Positions 27,335 through 35,149 of a stretch of DNA of 64,000 bases are shown here, piece after piece. Source of the DNA: Psychrobacter aquimaris (GTDB lineage Bacteria > Pseudomonadota > Gammaproteobacteria > Pseudomonadales > Moraxellaceae); NCBI RefSeq assembly GCF_016107525.1, contig NZ_JABASR010000011.1:89338-153337 (forward strand). Direction: 5' to 3'. The notes under the pieces were generated by a model that had not been told where the DNA came from, made no database searches, and saw only the letters and a list, made by a program, of their open reading frames with translations. The position numbers and the translations under genes were made by a program. Numbering within the stretch: position 1 is the stretch's first letter; each line of letters begins with the position of its first letter.

Positions 27335-29209
27335 ATGGATAAATTGCGCGATTTCTTAAAAAGCTGGCCAGGTCGCATTTTATTGATTTTATGCCTATCG
27401 CCGCTCGCTCTATTGGGTGTCGAAAGCTATTTTGGAGGCGGGGTCGATCCCAACCAAATCGCTCAGGTGGGTGAAGCAAGCGTAGGGTTGTCCGAGTATC
27501 AGACTGCCGTAAATAACCGTCGTACTGAAATACTAGAACAAGTTGATGATGCCAGTCTATTGAATGAAGATGTGTTGCACGAGCAAGTGCTCAAAGGTCT
27601 CATTGATCGTACGCTATTGGAGCAGCAAGCAGGCAAGCTTGGTATGACAGTTTCTGACGACACGATTAATCGTTTATTGCGTCAAGAAGAAATTTTTAAG
27701 GACGCAGAAGGTAATTTCTCTAACGAGCAATTCTCAAACTTTTTGCGCCAGCGTGGTATGACGAAAGATCAGCTATTTTCTGAGTTCCGTAATCAGTTAA
27801 GCCTTGATCAGCTCAATGCCAGTATCGTTGGCACGGCAGTATATCCAATGCAAGCGGTCAGTCAATTGATTGACTTACAACTTGAGTCGCGCAATATCTG
27901 GCTGCATCGATTTAATTGGCAAGACTATGCAGATCAGGTCAAGTTAAGCAAAAGCGATATACAAGCCTATTATGATGCCAATAAAGACACACTAAAAAGT
28001 GCGGCGATGGTAGATTTGGCATATTTGCAATTAAGTCCTAAAACCATTCAGGTGAATGAGGTTACGGACGAGGATTTGCAGCAGCAATATGAAGCCTACA
28101 AGCAAGGGCTAGCTGTCGTCGATGAGCGTAAAATCAGTCAAATTCTCTTGACGGGTAAAGACGCAAAGGCAAGAGCGGCTAAAATCAAAGCTCGCTTGGA
28201 TAAAGGTGAGTCTTTTGCGGCATTGGCTAAAGCCGAGTCAGATGATCCATCAGGAGCAACAGGCGGCGATATTGGTACCTTTAACCCCTCTGTGTTTGGT
28301 AATGATGCCGCAGCGGTTGAGAAGGCTTTAGAAGGCTTGAGTGTTGGTGATGTAACAGCACCTATCAAGACCAGCTTTGGCTATCAGATATTTACCGTAA
28401 CCGAAGACAATGGTAGCAAAGTACCAAGTCTAGAAAGTATGCGTGCAGAGTTGACGGCAAAAGCCAAGGAATATAAGCGTCAAGAAATCTATGCAGATAA
28501 AGTGACGGCGATTAATGACTTGGCAGCAGATGGCTTTAGCATTGAAGATATTGCTCAGCAAGAGAACGTAACGTTAAAACGTATCAAAGATTACCGTAAA
28601 GAAAACAACAAGTCGGAGCTATCACAACCAGCAGTGATTAAGCAGGCTTTTGATGAGTTTACGATTCAAGATCAGGCAGTGACCGCAGGTATTGAAGTTG
28701 GTAACGGGACGGTATGGGTGCAGCCAAGTAACTATCGCCCTACTAAAACGCTTAGCTTATCTGCTGCTACGCCAAGAATCACTCAGATATTACGCCAAGA
28801 AAAAGCCACGGAATTGGCGCTAAAAGAGGCTAAGAAATTAGCCGCTGGTATTAAGACGCCCGCTGATATCAATAAACAGCCAGTACGTTTCCAATCATTA
28901 GGTGAAGTAAATCGCCAAACCACGCTACTGACAGAGAAAGAACGTGGATTGGCCTTTAGTCAGCAAGCGGCTAATAATGGTGTCGTTGCTATTGCGAGTG
29001 AGACTGAGATGGGTGCGACCTTGTTGGTCGGTGATCGTATTAAAACAGAACAACAGTCACCATTGTCTGATATGCAAAGAGTACAAACGGCTGCCATCAT
29101 TCGTGATAACTTGGGGCAAGATCAGCTACAAGATTACTTGGATTATCTACGCTTAGTGTATAAAGTTGAAATTAATGACGCCAATATCGCGAACGCGCAA
29201 GGGCGTTAG
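27335..29209 (+). CDS. ppiD: Periplasmic folding chaperone PpiD (SurA_N / PpiC domains)
   Basis: Membrane-anchored periplasmic chaperone at the SecYEG exit. The 624 residues (623 in E. coli) start with a short cytosolic tail and one transmembrane helix (RILLILCLSPLALLGVE), then a SurA-like N-terminal chaperone domain (~36-190), and a parvulin domain (~262-355, with ISQILLTGKDAKARA, GGDIGTFNP and FGYQIFTV). PpiD parvulin domains usually have little isomerase activity. The gene follows hupB as in E. coli. GAGATA lies just before the ATG. It ends at a terminator shared with purH. Confidence 0.93.
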   Translation: MDKLRDFLKSWPGRILLILCLSPLALLGVESYFGGGVDPNQIAQVGEASVGLSEYQTAVNNRRTEILEQVDDASLLNEDVLHEQVLKGLIDRTLLEQQAGKLGMTVSDDTINRLLRQEEIFKDAEGNFSNEQFSNFLRQRGMTKDQLFSEFRNQLSLDQLNASIVGTAVYPMQAVSQLIDLQLESRNIWLHRFNWQDYADQVKLSKSDIQAYYDANKDTLKSAAMVDLAYLQLSPKTIQVNEVTDEDLQQQYEAYKQGLAVVDERKISQILLTGKDAKARAAKIKARLDKGESFAALAKAESDDPSGATGGDIGTFNPSVFGNDAAAVEKALEGLSVGDVTAPIKTSFGYQIFTVTEDNGSKVPSLESMRAELTAKAKEYKRQEIYADKVTAINDLAADGFSIEDIAQQENVTLKRIKDYRKENNKSELSQPAVIKQAFDEFTIQDQAVTAGIEVGNGTVWVQPSNYRPTKTLSLSAATPRITQILRQEKATELALKEAKKLAAGIKTPADINKQPVRFQSLGEVNRQTTLLTEKERGLAFSQQAANNGVVAIASETEMGATLLVGDRIKTEQQSPLSDMQRVQTAAIIRDNLGQDQLQDYLDYLRLVYKVEINDANIANAQGR

Positions 29210-29285
29210 ACATAAAGGTGTCAAAGGAAGTATGAGGCACTTGTTTAGTCATTCTTTCTAAATAATCCTATCAAATCTTAAGCAT

Positions 29286-29316
29286 AAAAAAGCCACTGTT
29301 TACAGTGGCTTTTTTT
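29286..29316. terminator. Bidirectional terminator between ppiD and purH
   Basis: AAAAAAGCCACTG and CAGTGGCTTTTTT form a 13-bp stem with a TTTA loop, with T-runs on both strands; the two genes converge here. Confidence 0.93.
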
Positions 29317-29412
29317 AATGAGTATTATTTTTATCATCAAAATTTAGCATTAATAGCGATACGATATTTATTGCTGCTATTAATGCCAATATTTTAAGTA
29401 ATACGGGACAAT

Positions 29413-30993
29413 TTAATGGCGGAAATGACGCATACCAGTGAATACCATCGCGATACCATGCTCATTTGCCGCAGCGATGGTTTCATCATCACGCATAGAA
29501 CCACCTGGCTGGATAATAGCAGCAATACCAACTTGGGCAGCGTTATCGATGCCATCACGGAACGGGAAGAAGGCGTCTGATGCCATAACAGCACCTTCAG
29601 TAGCCAATCCAGCATGCTCAGCCTTGATAGCGGCGATACGAGCTGAGTTGACACGGCTCATTTGACCAGCACCAACACCAATAGTACGCTGACCTTTGGC
29701 ATAAACAATTGCATTAGATTTGACGTATTTTGCTACATTCCAGCTGAACAATAGATCCGCGATTTGTGCTTCTGTTGGTTGTACATCAGTGACAATCTTT
29801 AAGTCATTGGCCGTAATCAAACCAAGATCTTGCTCTTGTACTAAAAGGCCACCGTTGACGCGCTTGTAGTCAAGCTGGCTATCGCGTTGATCTGGCGCTG
29901 GCAGTTCGCCGCACACCAATACACGTACATTTTTCTTAGCAGCTGTCGCTTCAAGTACACCATCTTCGATGCTTGGTGCAATAATAACTTCTACAAACTG
30001 ATTGTCGATAATGGCTTTAGCTGCCGCTAAGGTCAATGGGCGGTTAAAGGCAATGATGCCGCCAAAAGAAGATTCAGGGTCAGTACTAAAGGCGGTGTTA
30101 TAAGCGGTTACTTGATCGTTATCGACAGCGACACCGCAAGGGTTGGCATGCTTAACGATAACGCAAGCAGGTGCACTGAAGGCTTTCACGCACTCAAGGG
30201 CAGCATCAGTATCGGCGATATTGTTATAAGACAGTGCTTTACCTTGTAGTTGCTTAGCAGTTGATATAGAGGCCTGTTGGCTTTTTAGCGGATGGTTTTC
30301 GGTATAAAAAGCGGCGTTTTGATGTGGGTTTTCGCCGTAGCGTAGATCCTGTGCTTTTTCGAGTTGCACATTAAAGGTACGTGAGAAATTCTCAGGCTGC
30401 TGGCTTTCATTTACACGGCTACCTAAGAAGTTGGCAATCATCCCGTCGTACTGTGCCGTATGCTCAAAAGCCTTAACTGCTAAGTCATAGCGCAAAGCGG
30501 GTGTCAGCTCGGTGCCATCACCTAAAGCGGCAAGTATGCGCTCATAATCTGTTGGATCGGTCACGATACCCACATGGGCATGGTTTTTCGCTGCAGAACG
30601 CACCATCGTAGGACCACCGATGTCGATGTTTTCGATAGCATCGTGCATGGTGACATCCGCACGAGCAATAGTTTCAGCGAACGGATATAAATTCACGACA
30701 ACCAAATCAATACGGTCAATTGCATGCTCACTCATTACGGCATCATCAGTACCACGGCGTCCTAAGATGCCACCATGTATTTTAGGATGTAGCGTTTTGA
30801 CACGGCCATCCATCATCTCAGGGAAACCCGTATAATCTGATACTTCGGTCACAGCGACATTGTTTTCTGTGAGTAAACGATAAGTACCGCCAGTAGACAG
30901 TAAGCCAAAGCCTGATTTAATAAGGCCTTGGGCAAACTCAACGATATTAGATTTATCAGAGACTGACAATAGAGCAAGTGGGGTTGTACTCAT
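29413..30993 (-). CDS. purH: Bifunctional AICAR formyltransferase / IMP cyclohydrolase
   Basis: Last two steps of de novo IMP synthesis. The 526 residues (529 in E. coli) have the N-terminal cyclohydrolase domain ([17 protein letters not shown]..., [30 protein letters not shown] region) and the C-terminal transformylase with the KHANPCGVA and SFGGIIAFN motifs and the [11 protein letters not shown] end. The frame is open to 31050, but the ATG at 30993 has GGAAA upstream and fits the family. An intrinsic terminator structure lies only 15-41 nt before this start. purD, which often follows, is not downstream here. Confidence 0.97.
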   Translation of the reverse strand: MSTTPLALLSVSDKSNIVEFAQGLIKSGFGLLSTGGTYRLLTENNVAVTEVSDYTGFPEMMDGRVKTLHPKIHGGILGRRGTDDAVMSEHAIDRIDLVVVNLYPFAETIARADVTMHDAIENIDIGGPTMVRSAAKNHAHVGIVTDPTDYERILAALGDGTELTPALRYDLAVKAFEHTAQYDGMIANFLGSRVNESQQPENFSRTFNVQLEKAQDLRYGENPHQNAAFYTENHPLKSQQASISTAKQLQGKALSYNNIADTDAALECVKAFSAPACVIVKHANPCGVAVDNDQVTAYNTAFSTDPESSFGGIIAFNRPLTLAAAKAIIDNQFVEVIIAPSIEDGVLEATAAKKNVRVLVCGELPAPDQRDSQLDYKRVNGGLLVQEQDLGLITANDLKIVTDVQPTEAQIADLLFSWNVAKYVKSNAIVYAKGQRTIGVGAGQMSRVNSARIAAIKAEHAGLATEGAVMASDAFFPFRDGIDNAAQVGIAAIIQPGGSMRDDETIAAANEHGIAMVFTGMRHFRH

Positions 30994-31007
30994 AAGAAAA
31001 TTTCCAT

Positions 31008-31034
31008 AAAAAAAGCCTGACGTAAACGTCTGGC
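31008..31034 (-). terminator. Terminator hairpin in the purH leader (possible attenuator)
   Basis: On the minus strand GCCAGACG-TTTA-CGTCAGGC forms an 8-position stem with one A-A mismatch, directly followed by seven T residues. It lies 110 nt after the fis stop and ends 14 nt before the purH ATG, leaving no room for a promoter in between. It either ends the fis transcript with partial read-through or controls purH by attenuation. Confidence 0.75.
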
Positions 31035-31146
31035 AAGGTGACAATGACAATTGTTGCAGACAATATCATGGTGGATAGCGTCAATAACATTAAATTGCCA
31101 TACGTAATGATTGGTAATAAAGACAGAGAATTGCATATAGCAGATG

Positions 31147-31506
31147 CTACATTAAGTCATAAGTTTTGAGTTTTTTGCGTAAAGTGCCGCGATTCAGACC
31201 CAAGATTTGCGCACACTTGGTTTGATTGCCTCGAGTTTTTTCAAGGACAACCGATAATAGCGGCTCTTCGACTTGTTTTAAAATAAGCTCATATAAGTCG
31301 GTCGGCATCTCATCGCCTAGCATCGCAAAATACTGTCGGACCACACGCTCCACATGTACGTGAAGTGGTTCATGCCGGTGGCTCGCATAGCTGTCTAATG
31401 AGGAGTCAACATGGTGAGTCGGCTGATGGTCGGCTGTACTATAATCGGCAGGATGCTCAGAGCTTGTAGCAAAATGATTGGCATTATGCTGTGCATGAGG
31501 AGCCAT
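31147..31506 (-). CDS. fis: Factor for inversion stimulation (Fis) family nucleoid protein
   Basis: DNA-bending nucleoid protein and regulator. The C-terminal ~65 residues are a typical Fis: EMPTDLYELILKQVEEPLL helix, then the helix-turn-helix NQTKCAQILGLNRGTLRKKLKTY. The N-terminal ~52 residues are unlike E. coli Fis (98 residues in total): they are rich in His and Ser/Thr, with about 12 histidines (PHAQHNANH, DHQPTHH, SHRHEPLHVHVE). AAGGAC lies 8 nt before the ATG, supporting this start. The gene order prmA ... fis-purH is shared with Pseudomonas. Confidence 0.93.
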   Translation of the reverse strand: MAPHAQHNANHFATSSEHPADYSTADHQPTHHVDSSLDSYASHRHEPLHVHVERVVRQYFAMLGDEMPTDLYELILKQVEEPLLSVVLEKTRGNQTKCAQILGLNRGTLRKKLKTYDLM

Positions 31507-31618
31507 AAGATAATGTCCTTGGGATTGGGGATAATCAAACCATAAGATATCAGCGTATTATATCAAATTAATATCGTTTAGCGCTGACAGATTAACGCTA
31601 TATTAGCGGCAGTATGAC

Positions 31619-31632
31619 TAGGGCGTGTTTTC
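31619..31632 (+). repeat. TAGGGCGTGT repeat copy between fis and the DUF3426 gene
   Basis: The decamer TAGGGCGTGT followed by TTTC matches the arms of the 34-bp palindrome at 25406 and the copy at 10820. It sits in a 263-nt gap (31507-31769) that otherwise shows no gene. It may be the end of a decayed insertion element. Confidence 0.45.
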
Positions 31633-31769
31633 AATCCAGTCGATGAATATCTAAATGGGCTAAAAACGCCTAAATCTACTGAATTTTTTACGTCCTCGCG
31701 TTTTTCTTGCGACTGAAGTTTTGGAGATGACGTTATTTATAGATAGCGGTTTCGTTAATAATTGCCCAT

Positions 31770-33062
31770 TCAATACAGAGGACTTATAGTCACTTCTCGA
31801 ATTTGTCTATTGGCAACAGGTACTGTAAACAGTATGTTTCGACTACTGTCAGCCGCTAATTGGCTTTGTTTGCTTAATAGGTAGTCAGCTGGCGTGGCAA
31901 TGAATTCTCCAATCAAATCATTTGCGCCGTATACGCTGACTTTAACATTCGGATACAGCTGCGCTTTGGCACTTTGATTGCTTAATGTGGCACTCACGTC
32001 GCTAGACTTCCCATCCATCTTAATCTTACTGGGTTTATGATTGAGGTTGGTAATCGTGAATGCTGTTAGATCGGCACTAGGTAAACTACAGGCAGCGACC
32101 GTACATACTGCTTGTAGACGCTCTGCATGAATTGGGTTTTTTACCAAAGTTTCTAAGTTAAAAATGACGTATTGAGCAAAAAGTAGCAGTGCTAATACTA
32201 AGCATCCGAGTGTCCATAATAAGGATGCGATAGAACGTCTCTGCGGCGTAGGTGTAAACTTTGCTTGTGCTTTTCTGACACGTTCTTCAGAGGTTGACGC
32301 TTCATCTTTAAGTGGTACACCCATATCGAGCAACAGTTGTGACAAATCGGTCTCATCTTGTTGTGGTTCTTCGCTTTTATTTTGTTCTTTGAGAAGTTTT
32401 TCGAGCCAAGAATTGTCCGCAGTATCATCCACATTGGCATGAATATCATTAGCTGCTGCTGAACTGAGTGCCATCTGTGCTGATGCGGAGTTTTCTATTG
32501 TAGCACCAGATGACTTCATTGCTGATGAAGGATTATTTTTATCTATTTTCTTAGAGAGGTTATTTGATGATTGATTGTCTGCTGTAGAATTATAACTGCT
32601 GTTATTTATATTGCTGGCTTGAGTCAGCCAAGCATCCATACTATCTAGAGAATCGTACTCTAAAATGCTTTCCTCTGGCTCATCGGTATCCATATCATCA
32701 TAGATTAGTCCATCATGAATCAAATCATCATCAATTAAAGTATCAGATGAAACGTTTTTTGAATGTGGATGGGTGAAGGATGACTTAGAAGCGCCTGCTG
32801 CACCTTGATTTTTATTACGATTGTCAGCGGTCTGCGCAGAATGCCCACTTGGATCGGCTGTCGCATTGGTATCAGTCGTTGTATTTTCTTGAATAGCAGA
32901 AGTATTGATAGCATCGGCAGTCACGATAAGATGCTTATTAACCAAAAAACTCTGTTGGCATTGATCACAGCTAACGGTGGCATTTACTTTATTCAACTGT
33001 GTTTGTTGTACTTTAAAGCAAGCTTGGCAATGAGGGCACTGAGTTTTTATTGGCGTGGTCAT
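31770..33062 (-). CDS. Zinc-ribbon membrane protein (MJ0042-type finger, DUF3426)
   Basis: 430 residues. The N-terminus is a four-cysteine zinc ribbon (CPHC...CDQC, residues ~9-38); a long Asp/Asn/Ser-rich, low-complexity region of about 230 residues follows; then one transmembrane helix (LLWTLGCLVLALLLFAQYVIF, ~285-305) and a C-terminal extracytoplasmic DUF3426 domain (~320-430). Family members of this design lie between prmA and fis in Pseudomonas and Acinetobacter; the function is unknown. A start at the ATG 33062 puts the zinc ribbon at the N-terminus as usual. Confidence 0.85.
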   Translation of the reverse strand: MTTPIKTQCPHCQACFKVQQTQLNKVNATVSCDQCQQSFLVNKHLIVTADAINTSAIQENTTTDTNATADPSGHSAQTADNRNKNQGAAGASKSSFTHPHSKNVSSDTLIDDDLIHDGLIYDDMDTDEPEESILEYDSLDSMDAWLTQASNINNSSYNSTADNQSSNNLSKKIDKNNPSSAMKSSGATIENSASAQMALSSAAANDIHANVDDTADNSWLEKLLKEQNKSEEPQQDETDLSQLLLDMGVPLKDEASTSEERVRKAQAKFTPTPQRRSIASLLWTLGCLVLALLLFAQYVIFNLETLVKNPIHAERLQAVCTVAACSLPSADLTAFTITNLNHKPSKIKMDGKSSDVSATLSNQSAKAQLYPNVKVSVYGANDLIGEFIATPADYLLSKQSQLAADSSRNILFTVPVANRQIREVTISPLY

Positions 33063-33245
33063 AGGGTCGAATCCAAAAAAGTATGGTTATCAATACCGCT
33101 TAGCCACTCGCTAATAGTTGCCTATAGTGTTAATACTGCCGTTTATGGCAGCTTTAAATGTCCATGAATCATGAGCAAGGACAGAGTGGCGTCAAACACA
33201 TAACATTTGACTGCCCTCTATCGTAACAGATGTAATTAAATGTTG

Positions 33246-34172
33246 CTAGCCTGTAAATGTACCAGATAAACGCTGCCAATGTTGGTCTTCTTGCGCTGTA
33301 AAAGCATGCTTTGCATCAAGTGCAAAATAAGGTTGATAAGCCGCCGTTACTTGTTCGGTTTGCGACTCTATTAGACCCGCCAATACAATGCGACCTTTTG
33401 GTGCGATTAAGGTAGAGAAATAAGGCGCTAAACCAATGAGCGGCTTGGCTAAAATGTTTGCAACGATTACATCTACAGGTAACACATCGTTTTGTGAGCA
33501 GTAGTCAGTAAATTCTTCTGGTAAGAAGGCTTGTAGACGATCTCCAACGTGATTGCGTGCTGCATTTTGATTGGTTGCCAGCACCGCTTGCGGATCGATA
33601 TCGACGGCATAAACGTGGCGTGCACCCAATAACAAAGCGGCAATGCCCAAAATACCTGAACCGCAACCATAATCAATCACCACTTTGTCTTTTAGATCTT
33701 GTTCTGTTAACCAGTCAAGACATAAACGGGTAGTGGCATGATAGCCTGTGCCAAACGCTAGGCCAGGGTCCATAATGATATTGGTCGCCTCAGGATTGGG
33801 CGGCGTCAGCCAGTTAGGTACAATCCATAAATTATTGGCACATTCGATAGGATGGTAATTGCTCATCCATTCGCGCTCCCAATCTTTATCATCGACAGCC
33901 GTGAGCCAGATACGGGTGGCTTGCACTTGTGCTGCGATTTCATGACTGAGCTGCTCGACCGCCTGACGACTGCCAGCATCGGTGGTCGCATCAAATAGCC
34001 CTGTTAAGATAACCTCATCCCATAGCGGTGATTCACCAGGTAATGGCTCAAATAAAGGCTGGTCACCTGCGTCGTCTAAGGCGATTGATAATGCACCTGC
34101 TTCTAGGAGCAGTGCCTCAGCCAAATCGACGTTTGCTTTTTCACATTGTAAATGCAGTTGTTGCCATGCCAT
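33246..34172 (-). CDS. prmA: Ribosomal protein L11 methyltransferase
   Basis: Trimethylates ribosomal protein L11 with S-adenosylmethionine. The 308 residues (293 in E. coli) start with the substrate-recognition domain (MAWQQLHLQC) and continue with the methyltransferase domain: DPGLAFGTGYHATTRLCLDWL, motif I VIDYGCGSGILGIAALLLGA, the acidic DIDPQAV and the VDVIVANILAKPLIGL (NIL) motif. TAAGG precedes the ATG. It is followed on the same strand by the DUF3426 gene and fis, likely one transcription unit. Confidence 0.96.
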   Translation of the reverse strand: MAWQQLHLQCEKANVDLAEALLLEAGALSIALDDAGDQPLFEPLPGESPLWDEVILTGLFDATTDAGSRQAVEQLSHEIAAQVQATRIWLTAVDDKDWEREWMSNYHPIECANNLWIVPNWLTPPNPEATNIIMDPGLAFGTGYHATTRLCLDWLTEQDLKDKVVIDYGCGSGILGIAALLLGARHVYAVDIDPQAVLATNQNAARNHVGDRLQAFLPEEFTDYCSQNDVLPVDVIVANILAKPLIGLAPYFSTLIAPKGRIVLAGLIESQTEQVTAAYQPYFALDAKHAFTAQEDQHWQRLSGTFTG

Positions 34173-34233
34173 AACGATAACCTTAATTAAGAATAAATGT
34201 ATATTTTGGATAAGTGATGTGTCTGTAAAATAT

Positions 34234-34281
34234 AAAAAGTGAATAGGCTACAAAGTTATGAACTTGGTATCTATTCACTTT
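34234..34281 (-). terminator. Intrinsic terminator of the mrcB-lipoprotein unit
   Basis: On the minus strand AAAGTGAATAG pairs perfectly with CTATTCACTTT; within the loop GTA/TAC and AACTT... AAGTT pair as well, so the hairpin is long. Five T residues follow. It lies 15 nt after the lipoprotein stop. Confidence 0.8.
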
Positions 34282-34295
34282 GATATGTCTTGATA

Positions 34296-35114
34296 TTAGC
34301 GTAAGGCTTGCTTCGCTTCACTGATGACGCGAGCGTTGCCTTGGGTTTGTCCTGATTGCAAAATAATCTGCCACAGCGCGCGGCGACGACTGGTATCTTG
34401 AGAAACACTCAGACCACGGCGTGCCATGGCTTCTGCCTTGCGCGGCTGGTTCTTTTTTAATGCTACTTGCGCCAAATAAAAGTACACCGCAGAAGATTTA
34501 GGTGCTAGGCGCTGTGCACGGGTAAAGCTGTTTTCAGCATTGGTCAGTTTACCAGCTTTTAGTTGACTGATACCCGCTTGCATCAAATTGCGAAACGCTG
34601 GCAGGTCGCTATTGCTAGTGGCAGCTTTCTGTGTCCGTTGCTGCGAGTTTTTTCTTGCCTGTTCTAGCAATTCATTATGTGACGGTGCTGATGGCTCAGA
34701 GATGATATAGTCATCAGGCGAAGGAATGATAATAACGGCATCAGGTTGGGTCAACACAGGGTTAGATGGTGTGAATACAGGCGTCTCTCGAGTCAACGGA
34801 TTTGTTAATTCGGTTGGTTCAGAGGAATCATAAGGTTCAATGGGATAGTCGCCTTCTTCCTCTGTTCTGACAATAGGCGCTTGCGTCACAGTCGCTATGG
34901 GGGCATTGGATTTTTGCGATGATGGGAGCGTTTGAGTCGGTATGGTTTTCATCGCGGTAGATGCAGTAGGCGCAGTCTGACAAGCGCTCAAACTCAACAT
35001 GCCAGCTAGAGCACTGACTGCCAGCATCGTGTTAGCTGTATTGGCTGGCTTGACGTTTATAGACCGCGTTATGACGGCTGACCTAGCTGGTACAGTTTGC
35101 TTGAGAGATAACAT
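34296..35114 (-). CDS. TPR-repeat lipoprotein
   Basis: Predicted outer-membrane lipoprotein of 272 residues. The lipobox LSAC ends at Cys45 after the hydrophobic stretch MLAVSALAGMLSLSAC; about 29 polar residues precede it, so the true start could be nearer the hydrophobic core. A Pro/Thr/Ser-rich linker (to ~165) follows, then one to two tetratricopeptide repeats (AGISQLKAGKLTNAENSFTRA, YFYLAQVALKKNQPRKAEAMA). The frame is open to 35159, but AAGG 10 nt before the ATG at 35114 favours this start. It lies just after mrcB, and lipoproteins of this type may assist PBP1B; here that is only suggested by position. Confidence 0.75.
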   Translation of the reverse strand: MLSLKQTVPARSAVITRSINVKPANTANTMLAVSALAGMLSLSACQTAPTASTAMKTIPTQTLPSSQKSNAPIATVTQAPIVRTEEEGDYPIEPYDSSEPTELTNPLTRETPVFTPSNPVLTQPDAVIIIPSPDDYIISEPSAPSHNELLEQARKNSQQRTQKAATSNSDLPAFRNLMQAGISQLKAGKLTNAENSFTRAQRLAPKSSAVYFYLAQVALKKNQPRKAEAMARRGLSVSQDTSRRRALWQIILQSGQTQGNARVISEAKQALR

Positions 35115-35149
35115 TATATTGAGACCTTTTTTAAGTTTCACAAATAATT

